Shown: piece by piece, positions 37,486-48,769 of the stretch
How the letters are laid out: each line of letters begins with the position of its first letter
Numbering within the stretch: position 1 is the stretch's first letter
NCBI RefSeq assembly: GCF_028453695.1
Contig: NC_135772.1
Location: forward strand, 18,223,611 to 18,287,610
DNA: 64,000 nt
Source of the DNA: Augochlora pura
Lineage: Eukaryota; Arthropoda; Insecta; Hymenoptera; Halictidae
Direction of reading: 5' to 3'
The notes under the pieces: model-generated
Seen by the model: only the letters and a program-made list of their open reading frames with translations
The model's database searches: none
Told to the model about the DNA's origin: nothing
Made by a program: the position numbers and the translations under genes

Positions 37486-38813
37486 AAACGTATACTATAT
37501 AAATAACGTTGACAACGGCGTAGACAACACCAAACGCAGAAATTCTAGAGCGCAGGTCCAAAGGGGCAACCCCCAAACGACGTCTAATAATCACAGACTC
37601 ATACATTCGATTATCCATCGAACGACCATAAAAATGGCCCCGCCTAATTTTCGGCATCCCGTTAGCCCGCGCAACACATTCGCGCGTTTCGTTTCATTTA
37701 TCTGATCTGCGGCCCGCCAGGAACCGTTCCCGGTATAATATCATCAGAGTCTGAGCGACGCCCGGCGACTTACAGTTCCATTTCGATGTCCCTCCGTCAT
37801 AATTTCATATATCAGGAATCCGGGAAAGGCCGGGACTGTCTCCCGCGAAAAGATCTCGCATATAGGGACACATGGCAGAAGGAGAAGGAAGGAGGGGGAG
37901 GAGGGGAGTGTAATGAGAGCCCCCGGAAAGCGTCAGCGGCGTCTAATGTCGGAAATTATAGCATATTGCCAATAAAATCCCCGTCCGGGCGCCGCCCTTG
38001 TACGACCGCCAACTAAACAGGTTTCTCCTGCTCTCTCTCTCTCTCTCTCTCTCTTCGGGGGGCGGCGGCCCGGGCTTATTGTAACGAACGTCGGAACCAC
38101 GTTTTGCCATTACACAAGATCACGGTCTCCCCCCCACCCCCACCCCCGGGGGAACGGCCGATACACCGATAATACCGCCGGCCGATAATTCGATTACCGT
38201 TCGACGTCCTTTTTTTCCCGTCGCTGCCCCTTTGTTCCGCCACGGCGAAACGCGGCGTTCTTTTTTCCTTCGCTGGAGACTCGACACCTTTTAAGAATTA
38301 ATAAACTGGCCAACTGCGAGAAAGGTGTTTCGTTCGTGAATACTGGTATTTTATTGAGCGAGTTAATTTCAATGTTATCCTTTAATTTCTCTAACGTCTG
38401 AAGTTCTAAATATCTTTAGTTATTTTAATATTGCAAGTACAAGTCAATGGTTTTCAGGGAATGTTAAATTGATTCATTGGTTTTGTCGAATATGAAATTG
38501 ATTCATTGGTTTTGTCGAATATTAAATTTATTGGTTTCTCGAACATTAAATAAAGTTTACGAGCAGAAGAATTAATATTAGTACTTAAACCTTAAAAAGA
38601 CGTAATTTCTTAATCGAATTAAACCACCATTGCGTCTCAAAGAATATATATTAATAGAATATCATTTGTTAACGAACATTATAGTAACAGTTATTAAAGG
38701 CTTAATTTACTTAAAAAATTAATCGTTAAACGGTTAAAGAATTAAACGCTCTCTCTCTATCTATTTCGAAAACGAAAATGACATATGAAGATTGTTATTC
38801 AAATATTTTACAG
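37486..38813. other. No supported gene
   Basis: GC-balanced to 38330 with a CT run at 38032-38054 and C-rich patches; AT-rich 38340-38810, with a short direct repeat GATTCATTGGTTTTGTCGAA at about 38471 and 38501. Confidence 0.45.
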
Positions 38814-39004
38814 CTGCTGCATTCGAGAAAACGTTAAAAGAAGAGCACGTCGATAGTTCGAACTCGTTGGAACGTGAAAATGCGCGCGTAACGATACACG
38901 TGAACGAAGGACTGAAATTGTTTCTGAATTGCGCGAATAATGGGAACGACGAAGAAACGGACAGATGGAGCGCGCAGCGAGTCAAGACGATGGGAATCGT
39001 ATAG
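38814..39004 (+). CDS. Candidate terminal coding exon, unknown protein
   Basis: An acceptor-like sequence (AAATATTTTACAG) precedes a frame open to TAG at 39002-39004. It would encode about 63 residues of mixed, charged composition (…EKTLKEEHVDSSNSLEREN…NGNDEETDRWSAQRVK…). The base composition changes at the acceptor from AT-rich to balanced, as at an exon edge. The opposite-strand frame is Ser/Phe-rich and looks like a shadow. I recognise no family. No upstream exon was found, so this is only a candidate. Confidence 0.3.
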
Positions 39005-39502
39005 ATCCGCACGAAAATCTGAGACAAACGCGGTTATCTACAGTCTCCCTAGATCGCCTGCATAGTCGTTCGGTCCGACGTAGCGGCGACGTTCTGCAAC
39101 GTCAGTATCCGAATCGCTGGTGTTTACGCAATCGCGTTTCTTGCCGGGCTGACACGACGATAGCTCCGTTCTCGCGTTCATCCTTCGAACTTTCATCCAG
39201 CCCGACATTCTTCGCAGCCGTCCCGGATCACGGAACCCGATGCCGCATTTACAAAGCGTCGCGGTATAGTCGGCGGCGTCGCGCTGCGTCTGACACGCGT
39301 CCGCCGCGTTCGAGTTCTTCAGCCCCGTACTGACTTCTGTCTGAAACATTTCGCACCGTATAGAACGGGACCGCTGAGACGCGATTGATTACGCGATTGA
39401 TTATGTTACCGCAAAATTAATATTAATATTTCGATTTTCTATTTGAAATTGGAAACGAAATCTCGAAAAACGAATTCTTGTAATTCTGTGTTAGGTTATG
39501 TA

Positions 39503-39521
39503 AGGTTATGTGACATAACCT
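39503..39521. repeat. 19-bp perfect palindrome with a 1-nt centre
   Basis: The sequence AGGTTATGTGACATAACCT is two 9-bp arms around a single G. A further GGTTATGT half-site lies just upstream (39494-39501). A related GACATAACCTAACAT occurs near 33791. Confidence 0.7.
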
Positions 39522-40134
39522 GACATAATCAATGACGATTATTAAATAGTTAAACTCGAGTGTTGCACTCGATACGGTATTGAATTTATTAATTATTTAT
39601 ATGTTATTTAAAAATTTTTTTTTATTTTATAATTATTTTATATATAAAATTTATGTATTTATACGAATTTATTTTCATGTATTTATTGATACATTATTTG
39701 ACGTTTTTCAAGTCTTGAAATATCGAATTGGACGAGTTCGTTTCAATTTCCCGCACGATATTTCAATTCTGTGTTTCGGAGTTGGAACCGTAGACTCGTC
39801 GTTTCAATTTCATAGTTCAAAGTTCAGAATTCAAATTCGCCACTTCAACCAAAGTTTAGACTTCAACTTTGCAGCGACGGATTTCAGTTCAGCTTTCAGA
39901 TTTAACATTTAATGCCGTGTTTCGTAGCGCGGAGTACAAATTCGACTTGTCGACACTGTATTTCGAAATTCGGACTCGAAATTCAACACTTTCTAGCTTA
40001 ACCCTCGAATTTATGATTTTTACAAGAAGATGATGGAATTGGTTGATTTACGTGTGAATCGTCCACTTTTTTTCTTAGAGATAAATGTTGGAAGTAATTA
40101 AATATTTATTTGATTATTTTGCTAGTTTATCACC

Positions 40135-40300
40135 TTATTATTTTATTAGTTTATTAGTTTAACATTTTACTAGTTTATTATCTTATTATTTTATGAGTTT
40201 AATATTTTACTATTTTATTATTTTATCAATTTAATATTTTACTATTTTATTATTTTATCAATTTAATATTTTACTATTTTAATATATATTTTACTATCTT
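40135..40300. repeat. Minisatellite, about 32-bp unit
   Basis: AATATTTTAC recurs at 40201, 40233 and 40265 (32-bp spacing), with more diverged copies (TTTATTAGTTTA) upstream. It lies just beyond the kinesin poly(A) signal. Confidence 0.75.
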
Positions 40301-40335
40301 TCTCACGCTCCAATATATGTTCCACGCCCAGTTCT

Positions 40336-40341
40336 TTTATT
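40336..40341 (-). terminator. Poly(A) signal of the kinesin gene
   Basis: AATAAA on the minus strand lies 39 nt past the TAG at 40380 and about 60 nt past the alternative TGA at 40402. Its position suggests that the third exon is the last one and that the 3' UTR is very short. Confidence 0.6.
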
Positions 40342-40379
40342 TTTTATAAAAGTAAATCGCGCCCTGCTATATATGGATG

Positions 40380-43300
40380 CTATAGTTCAATTTCTACCGA
40401 ATCAATTAATTTGAGTCTTAAACGTACCGAACTCGACTGCTGCGATGTGTAATTGCAGCTGCAATCGCAGGCCTCCTTGCGCTCCGAAGCTTGCTTCCCT
40501 GGGCACACGTGCGAGCTCACCGACCACGACTTCATCGACAAACACTTCACATTCTGCGTTCTCTCGTTGCTGTGAGGTAGCCAGAATAGCGACCGATTCT
40601 TCGCGCTCCTGTTCAAATGATAGACTTTCGCTTTCCTCAGTTTCCAATTGACAAACTTCGAGTACCCTTCCATGGCATTCGACGCGAAGTATCTCTCCAG
40701 CCTTATAAGCCTCTCCTTCTTCTTATCGATTTCGATTCTCAGCTGCCTGACCAGGTGCTCGTACTTCTTCACCACCAAATCCCTGTGCTTCTTCAAGGAA
40801 CACAGTTTCCTCTCCTTTTCTTGCAACCTCTGACCCAATTTGTCGATCCACTCTTGCTTCTCCTCGATCTCCTGATTTAATTGTCGAACCAATTTACGAA
40901 AGAGTAAACAATCGATGGACATCTCTTTCGAATTTTGTTCTAATTTTTCTGCCATCCTGCTGATGTCCTTCATACTGAGTTCCACGACCTCTAAATTGCC
41001 TCTCCAATTCGATTCGATCTTTCTCAGCTCCTCGCGGAACTCTTCGGTGAAACTTTCGTACTCGTTGATCGTGTATTGCTGCATTTTTCTTAGTTTCTCG
41101 TTGTTACTTGCTGTCTCCAAACTTTTTGACAATTCCGTCTGCAGGTTTCTGATTTTCGTCGCGTAATCGGCCACGCGCCTCGTCCAGGATTCTAACTCTT
41201 TCGGTATCGATGATATTTGAATCTCCCGTGATTTCTGCAGCGAAGGAGATAATGATAGAAGTCTGATAGAATTAGATAAAATTATAGATAAATTGCAATT
41301 CGTTTAAATAAGCAAATATAATTAATTCGTAATATAATCGTAACGCAAAGGGTTAAACATCCCGCTACCAATACCTACCTTATTCGCCGCCGTCGAACAG
41401 TCCTCCTTGGCATCATTAGCATCCAGGATCCCATTGACAGCCTCGACAGCAGCTTTAAACGAGTCCAGCTGTTGCGACAGCTCCACGACGCAGGCCTTCT
41501 CTTCGGAATACTGTGCCTCCAGCTTCCCATAATCGATCTTCAGCTGCTCCATCCGTTGCTCCATGGTACCAAAGTCATCCTCTTGCGTCTGCGTGTACTG
41601 TTCCCTCATCTCTAACACCTGACTATCGCCAACCCCCGTGGATCCCCGGATCCTATGACTGGACTCGATCCCAGAATCCTCTTTCGCGCTGCCGTCGCTG
41701 AACCTGAGCAACATGTCAGCCTCCGAATCATCCGGCGACATCTTCCTCGAGGACTTCGTGCTCTCGTGATCAAAGTAACGATCCAATTTAGTGTCCACGT
41801 GTGCCTGAGTCGTCAGCTCCGGCGTGGAGATGTCCTCGCTGCCGAAGAAGTCGCTGAACGACGACGAAGAGAACCCACGGAGCTTGTTGCAGCTGGATTT
41901 AGACTCCTTTAATAATTGAAGCTGACACTTTAGGCTATCTACCAAGGTCCTCGATTCTTGTAACTGGTTCTCCAAGACTTTTGTCAGGACCTGGGCCTCT
42001 CGTAATTCGCCATCCTTTTTCGATGACGCGGCGATCAGCGCGACATAGTTTTCGTTCGACTCGCTCAAGTTCTTCTCCAGCGTCTCGATGTTCTTCTTCT
42101 TCCTGTCCAACAACAGCTTCAGCTTCTCGACGGCCCTGCAGAGATCGAACTTCTCGCGCTGGGCGTCTTTGAACAGTTCAGGGAAGAACCTCTGCATGGA
42201 GCCGCGAAGATCTTTCAGCTCCTCCGTGAGCAACGACAGCTGGAAGCTGCTGCTAACTTTGTCGCTGCTCAGCATCTCGTTCTCCTTCTTCAGGCTCTTC
42301 AGCGTCTCTTTCATTAATACAACCTTCGAGGTGACCAGCGCGTTCTCAGTTTCCAGTTCATCATAGAACGATAATGATTCTTCGTTGTCGCCGCTGTCGC
42401 GCCTCTTCCGCTTCTTGCTCCGCATGATGCTGTCGATCCTCTCCCTGTAGAACGTCTCCGCCTGGTTCACCGACTTCTTCAACAAATCCCTGCTCTCGTC
42501 CTCGATGTCCTGCACCCGCTTCTTCCAGGATGCCTCTATCTCCTCGATCACGGACGAATACTGATTCACCAGCTCGTCTCTGATCTCCAGCTCCCGGTTC
42601 AACGTGTCCGACTTCAGGCTTTCCAGCGCGGCTACCAGCTTCTCGTTCTCTTCTTGCAGTCTCTTGTTGTTTCTTAAACACTCCGATCGTGACTTCTTCA
42701 GGTCCTTTAATTCCTCGAACAACTCTTCGTTACGGCACTGAAGCGACTCGTACTCTTCCACGGTGATAGCTCTTCGCGGCGTTCCTCCGATGATCGGTAT
42801 CAAATACGCTTTAAGACTCCTAGGTGTTAGCTCTGATAGCTGACTGCGTTTCGGATCCGATTCTATCTTTCTTACGATTACAGAGTTATTTAGGATTCCT
42901 AATGTCTCGGAGAAGAACTGATCGGCTGTGTCGATCGTGACGATGAAGCTGAGGTTCTCTTTGCCGGTCAGAGCGTTTTGGAGCACTCGCGTCAGCTTCG
43001 ACTCGCGAAAGGGTCCGACTGCCTGGTCGCCGCTCGAGTAACTATCCCGAACGCTTTTTAGACACCGCCCGAAGACTAAAAGGCTGTTCTTGATGCTTTT
43101 GGATTCTGCGGAGGCGACGATGTCCTCTTTGGTGTTCCTGCTGCGACTCGTGCCAGCCAGGTCGCAGAACGTCAGTGTGCTCACCTGGAGAAATTAGGTG
43201 AAATTATAGCTTCGATAATATAGCGAAGATATAGCTTCGAGCGGAAAGGGTTAATAATTTTCCTAATAGAATCACGACACAAACCTCGACTTCGTTGTTG

Positions 43301-44187
43301 GCGTTTTCTTTTTGGTACTTCAGCAGCCGGATCATAAAGAACGTGTGCGACCTGGAGCTGGCCTCGTTGGATCCGACCTCGGCCACCGTCATCCTAGACT
43401 GCGCCAGGATCAACAGCTGACAAGCCTCCAGTCCAGTAGTCACGTTGACGAAATTCGAGCCTTTCACGTACGTCGAGCCGTCCCTTCGAGTGCTCATCTT
43501 CAAGGGTTTCCTGTTCTGGTGATCTACAGCCAGGAGATCGTACACGTTGTCATTGTAGATCTCGGCTACCGACAGCCAAACGGAGAAGATCCCGTCGCCG
43601 CCTAGAGGCTCCCTGTCTTCAACTTCCACGATCTCTGGCACAGAGTTGTCCAGAGACAACCTAGCCTGAGCGTACTCTTCCTTCTCGATGACATCAGGAT
43701 TGATCAGCCTGAGCTTGTTAAGAACCTCTTCAGACTTTTCTTCGTTGTTCAAGCTGATTACTTGATTGTCGTCTGTGATCTTGTACCAGGGCACCAGGCT
43801 GCAATTTATCGCAGAGAAAATGAACTCGATGGACCGTGGGATGATCCCAGGCCAATCCGGTGTCCCGTACAAAGTGTACGTCTTCCCGGAGTCGGAAGCA
43901 CCGTGTGCTATGATCGAGGAACTCTGGCCAGAGAGGAGATCGACGACTCGCTGACGGGTGCACTGATCGAAGATGTCCGTCTGCGACGCGTGCGGCTCGA
44001 AGATCTTCTTGAAGATGAACTTTCTCTCCGCGCTGTCGCCTCTCTTAACGCTCAGTAACGTGGAGTTCAGTACCGTGTAATTTTCCTCGGTGTTCTCCGG
44101 CGATTTTGGCTTTATGCGGAGGTACACGTTGCTCAGGGGCGAATTTTGATGCGAGTGACGCAGCCTCGCGGATTCCTGGGCTGTCAT
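40380..44187 (-). CDS. Kinesin-6 family motor protein (KIF20/Subito-like), three exons
   Basis: Exons read on the minus strand: 44187-43285, 43184-41379 and 41234-40380, giving 1187 aa. Both introns are phase 0 (donors GAG|GTTTGT and AAG|GTAGGT; acceptors TCTCCAG|GTG and GCTGCAG|AAA). I chose the ATG at 44187 because it has A at -3, and the open frame upstream of it contains no ATG before a TAG. The motor domain spans about residues 18-407. It has the P-loop GASDSGKTYT (96-105), the insert of about 60 residues in the first half of the motor typical of kinesin-6 (roughly 137-197), FSVWLSVAEIYNDNVYDLL (201-219), switch I NEASSRSH (274-281) and switch II DLAGTSR (309-315). The last lacks the Glu of the canonical DLAGSER. 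Residues from about 420 onward are a Glu/Lys/Leu-rich coiled-coil stalk. Kinesin-6 proteins act at the spindle midzone in cytokinesis; that role here is inferred from the family. KIF20A versus KIF20B is not resolved. The last 95 residues may be out of frame (see the separate entry). Confidence 0.9.
40402..40665 (-). CDS. Alternative frame at the 3' end of the kinesin (likely the true C-terminal frame)
   Basis: Upstream of about 40667, exon 3 reads as coiled coil in the main frame (…ERLIRLERYFASNAMEG). Downstream, the main frame becomes basic and Ser-rich with no coiled-coil character. The frame shifted by one base gives an 87-residue tail starting VLEVCQLETEESESL, which is acidic like the rest of the stalk and ends at TGA 40404-40402. 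The switch point coincides with a GGG run at 40667-40665, and one extra base there would join the two frames. No intron of plausible length with GT-AG ends fits. It could be an assembly indel, a real frameshift polymorphism or a recoding site. I favour an indel, but that is inference. Confidence 0.45.
   Translation of the reverse strand, partial: VLEVCQLETEESESLSFEQEREESVAILATSQQRENAECEVFVDEVVVGELARVPREASFGAQGGLRLQLQLHIAAVEFGTFKTQIN
41235..41378 (-). other. Kinesin intron 2 (144 bp) with a MITE-like terminus
   Basis: The donor is AAG|GTAGGT at 41378 and the acceptor is TTCGCTGCAG ending at 41235, phase 0. Without splicing, the exon-2 frame stops soon after at 41322, whereas splicing opens a further 284 codons of coiled coil. 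Positions 41344-41356 carry CGCAAAGGGTTAA, another copy of the repeat terminus seen in intron 1. Confidence 0.85.
43185..43284 (-). other. Kinesin intron 1 (100 bp) with a MITE-like terminus
   Basis: The donor is GAG|GTTTGT at 43284 and the acceptor is TTTCTCCAG at 43185. The intron falls just before the beta strand leading into switch II and is phase 0. Inside it, 43234-43254 reads GCTTCGAGCGGAAAGGGTTAA on the plus strand, which matches the terminus of the dispersed TTAA-ended repeat found elsewhere in the window. Confidence 0.85.
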
Positions 44188-44268
44188 GATGACTTTTTTT
44201 TGCTGATCGGGGAAAGCGTTTAAGAGATCTCGCTCGTCGTTCGAACAGGCGCGAATCAAGTGTTTGAT

Positions 44269-44328
44269 CTACGAGATCGAGATCGAAGGAGATTTCGAAG
44301 CTCGGCGAGGATCCCTCTCTTCGGCCAT
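44269..44328 (-). other. Upstream ORF of 19 codons in the kinesin 5' leader
   Basis: An ATG at 44328 in strong context (AAA before, G at +4) opens MAEERDPRRASKSPSISIS and closes at TAG 44271-44269. That leaves 81 nt before the kinesin ATG. If the transcript starts upstream of 44328, this would be translated first and could dampen kinesin translation. The transcription start is not visible, so it may lie outside the mRNA. Confidence 0.4.
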
Positions 44329-46319
44329 TTTCCGCTACTGCGTACTTTTGGTTAGGTTAATTGGAACGTCGGCGACGGTAAATGAAGGTGTAACTGAATG
44401 GATCTGTTTATGCGGTTGGCAATTGTTTGAGGGAAAGGGAGACACTTCATGGTGTATGGAGTTGGTATAAAGGAAATTTTATGTATGGTATTTTATGATA
44501 AATTGAAGCGTTAATTTGGGTTGAAAAATTATTGTATTAGGCAAGAATGATAGAAAAATTTATGATATTTATAGGAACACTTTAAGAAAATTATAAATAG
44601 TTTATAACACTTTTGATAATAAAGATGGCAATAGAGGATGCAAGGAAATTATTCTCATGGTATAGAAGTGATTAAAATCATCCTGTAATTAATATTAAAT
44701 TTTTTCATTCGGTGACTCATAGAAAAATCAATATATTCCTGTTTATATGTATTAATATTACAAGACAATAATAATTTCGACTGCACGTCACCTATATCTG
44801 GAAATCGAAATTAATTGCTCAGATGTTCGATTTTATTTCGATTAAATAAAAAATCTTAAATTCATTAAACTACTCAGTTTGTTGGCGTGGCAGCCAAGGT
44901 GTTAATTAGATAAATTTAGAGGAGTATGGAATAAATAGAGACACTGCAGACGTCCCAGAAATAGACAAGTTCTTTGAAGAATGGGTCTAGCTCATTCAGA
45001 TGCACAATTACTAAATTTCTATTAAAATAAAATAATATAAAAAATTTAATATTTATAGTAATCCAGAAATTCTATTTCTAAATCCCTTATCTTGTGCAAC
45101 TGTTAATGAAAGAGTGGTAAACTATGACATTATTTCGTTATTAAGTAATTTCTTTAACTAGATTATTTAGATTATTTAGAGCAGGGATTGCAAAAGAAAA
45201 TCTCTATTAAATTAAAATAACATTAGCAAACACAATATCTACATCAATTCATAAATTCCACTCGAAAATCCCTAATATTCTGAAACAGTAGCAAGCAATT
45301 TCATAATTAAATAGTTTACTGGTGAAAGAAAGGAATTAAACGATTTTGGCCGGGCGAAATGGTCGTCGCGGCGGCGTCCAGAAAAGAGGCTGGCCGGTTA
45401 AAGGGAAGACGAGCGAGAGTCGGTGGCCGCGCGGGTGTCTCGAAATATCTTCAAAGTCGGCGTCCGTCGGCAATTTATATGCGTGTCGTTCGGTCCATTA
45501 AACGCAGCCAATCAAAGAGGAAGCTAATAGCCGAGAGCCGACCACGGTTACGAGACGGGCCGCCGCGGTCCACGAAAACGCCTAACCCCCCTCCCTCCCA
45601 ACCCCGTCGCCGGTAATCTCGGCATCGGAATCGTATTGCGGAGCACAAGTCGGCCACTGTGCGCGGGACCCGCGTAGGCCGACCGGCGAAGGGGCCTGCG
45701 AAACTGGTGTGGGATCGCCGGTGCCTTTCAAAACCCCACAATCGACCCCTTGTATCGACAAGCAACCCCCCTCCCAACCCCGCTCTCGCCGCGGCCCTCT
45801 CTTTCCGCACGCGTTCAACGCCGGCGATTCCGCCTTTTCGTTTTCGCCGCTTCTCCGATCCGTATCAAGCCTCATCGCACACCGCCGCCACCGCCGCGGC
45901 TCGCTCTTCTTCATCTTCTTCTTCTTCTTCTTCTTCTCCCTCTTTCGACGTTCCGCGAGCTTTCCGCGCGAAGGCATTTCCTACCGACCGACACGCAGAG
46001 ACCTTCGCCGCGTCCCTAACGAAACCGTTCGATCATTATACTTCTTCTAACGGCGACGATTTTTTTTCTCGTCGGCCCGATTACAGTGCCCGCGAAAATT
46101 CTGTTTAATACGCGGATGGCTGCACCGCGCAGAGAATGATGAATTCGTTCGTGGAGACACGTCGGAGTGGTCAGACTTTATGGGGGAAAGTTGGGCGAAC
46201 TTTTATGCATTCCAGTTTTCAGTTCATTCGTTGAAGACTTAATGTACTATAGTGGGGAAGGGTAAAGATTGATATAAGTGTATTCAAGTATTTTGTTTGT
46301 TAATGCATATTTGTAGGTT
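44329..46319. other. Kinesin 5' flank: AT-rich tract then a GC-rich island, no gene seen
   Basis: Positions 44470-45340 are AT-rich with no coding signal. Positions 45350-46110 form a GC- and CpG-rich island with a CCAAT-type motif (AGCCAATCAAA near 45507) and a (TTC)n run near 45905-45940. Open frames in the island are composition-driven and look like no protein family. A promoter role for the island is possible but unproven. Confidence 0.4.
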
Positions 46320-46600
46320 AGGTAGTTTGGGTATTTTATTTGGTGGGTTTTGATATTTTATTCGGAGACCTAATTTTGATATTACATTCAGTAATATAAT
46401 TTTGGCAATTTATTGAGTGATTTAATTTGGCTATTTTATTCAGTTCCTTAATTGTGCTATTTTATTTAGTGAATTAATTTAGCTATTTTATCCAGTGTAA
46501 AAATTTTGGTATTTTATTCAGTAATTTAATTTTGGCATTTCATTCAGTGACTTTATTTTAGCATATCATCCAGTAATTTAATCTGATAATATTCAATACC
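46320..46600. repeat. Degenerate minisatellite, about 28-30-bp unit
   Basis: Phrases such as TTTTGGCATTTCATTCAGTGA and TTTGGCTATTTTATTCAGTT recur about nine times with small length changes. Confidence 0.7.
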
Positions 46601-48769
46601 AGAATCTGTTAAATTTTACCTGTTTCAATCTGTTTAATTTTATAATATTCAGTACCAGAATTTTAGTTCACAAATATCGCACCAAATTATTAAATATCAA
46701 TATCTCAACATTGTCCCACCTAATTATAAACAAACTAATATTTTCACTAATTTACACAGTCATATTCGAATTTTCAGTCGACTTATAGAAGAATAAAATT
46801 ATGTTCAATAATGTTAAAATTCCATTTTAATAATATAATATATAATAGTATCATTTCGATAACTCTGAAATATTAAATTAAAACAAATTTGCAATTAATA
46901 GAAACTTTGATCTTGTCCTTCGACAGACACGCGGTCGCATACGCAACGAGCAAATAGTAACAATAATAAACGGGAAACAGAAAATTCAGCGGCTACTTTC
47001 GCCCGTCATTGTTACAAGTAGAAACAGTCGACAATGGACAGACACGTGGAACAGACCTGGTCAGAAGCACACGCTTGCTCTGGTTATTATTTTCAACTGC
47101 GTTTTGTCAAAGAACGATGCTTGCGCGTGACAGTAAATTATTCAACAGTCAGATCAAGATTCTTCAAGTACCTAATAAATTAATCTGTGAAATGCAACAT
47201 ATTTGTTTAGCTGTACTCAATTTGGATTCTCGTCCGTCGCTGCTATAGTTTCTTAAATTTCATTCATACTATTTTGAAAAGATATATACTTTTATATATA
47301 ATTAATATGAAATATTTCCTTGTCAAACAGTAAATTAAATATTCTTTATGGTTGCAACCAAGCTCGATTGTTGTATCCCTAATCTTCATTGTATTAATTT
47401 ATATATGATCCTAATACTTTACTTGTGCTGTAATTTATCTTTGATTTATTTATTTTTGTATTTATCCATTATTTTTATTCAATACTATATTTTGTAAAAT
47501 TACGAATTAAATACCCTAAGTTCTTGTGTCCCCAATCTCCATTAAATTAATATATTACACACTAAAGAATATGACCCTAATACCTTATTTATACCTTAAT
47601 CTATCTTTCATTTAATTTTATTTATATTCACCTATAATTTTTATTCAATATTTTATTTTACCATCACAATGACTTCCCGATTGTTAATGCAAACCAATTC
47701 TCTCCTGTCTATCACCGTCCAATATTTTCGACTCCACCTAGGTCACTCATCGCGCAGCGCCATTAAAACACCAGCACCCCCATAAAACCGTCCCTTAACA
47801 TTTCGGTAAACAGAGAAGTTACAAGAGCCGGGGATCGGAGATGAAATTCATGATCCGATTATAATAACCAGCGTACGAGAGCAAGATTCGACGGGCAGTA
47901 GCCTTCGCACACGCATCAGCAACAGCAGCAGCAGGCCTTCGGGAATCACGGCCGCGCAGCGCCGTTCCGTTTTCTCGAGCGCCATTAAAGCCGCTATAAA
48001 AGAAGTGGCGAACGCGCGCAGTCCCGATGGCTCGGGGAGAGTGCCGGGCGAAATTTGTCAGTATTAAATAAATAACCCATAAACGTGGAACATCAATCCG
48101 CCGCGGGGGCATTAACGCCCCGATATAAGGGAGCGGAGGCAAACACGGCTGTTATTTTTCATACACAGGCAGCGGGCGCAAACCCGTCTAATATACGATC
48201 CCCGGGCCACCGGCTGATACACGGGCATAGCCGGACCGGAGCGTTTCTTTCCTTTTTCTTTTTTTTTTCCTTCGTGTGTCCGTCTTCTTTGAGGCTTTTA
48301 CGAGCGACGGGATCAAGAGCCGTGGCAACGTAGATCACCGCTGATGTATCTATTATGACGGCGAACCGCCGCGGATCGATCTCTTCGGCGCGAGGTTTTA
48401 ATGGCCGGTGGACACACTTCTCGTAAAAATCTCGTCGTCGGTCGCCGATAACTTATTCCGCGAAACGAGGGATAGGACATGTTCGGAGTTGTAGAGGTTT
48501 ACTGCGGATCGTTGTCCTTTTATGGTGGTGCACGCGTGAAGGAGAGAAGAACGTGTACCGAGGCGAACGAAATTATTTCGAATGCTTTATTTGATTATGG
48601 TAATGGGTTAGAAGACATGAGATAATGAAAGAAGCTAAGGATATAAATTGACGGCGATCACTGGTCTGTAAATTTTATAACAATTGAAGAATTTACGAGT
48701 GGTGTTGCACTTTCTAGAATTTTTTAAAATAATTAAGATGTGGAATAAATAATCCCAATAAAACACTGA
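46601..48769. other. No supported gene
   Basis: AT-rich 46600-46920 and 47230-47690; GC-balanced 47700-48560 with a T-rich run at 48246-48270. Open frames lack domains. Confidence 0.4.

Larger units (their letters stand above)
39005..40335. other. Space between the candidate exon and the kinesin 3' end
   Basis: Positions 39005-39350 are balanced in composition and open on both strands. A minus-strand frame at 39349-39038 (…KKRDCVNTSDSDTDVAERRR…) has some protein-like character but no recognisable domain. From 39400 the sequence is AT-rich, with a palindrome at 39503-39521, T-rich runs, and a 32-bp minisatellite from 40135. Confidence 0.35.

Noticed and set aside
42361..42681. Minus-strand frame overlapping the kinesin stalk
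   Set aside because: A shadow of the kinesin exon 2 frame.
43204..44259. Kinesin start at 44259
   Set aside because: That codon is TTG; the first ATG in frame is at 44187, and a TAG precedes the open segment.
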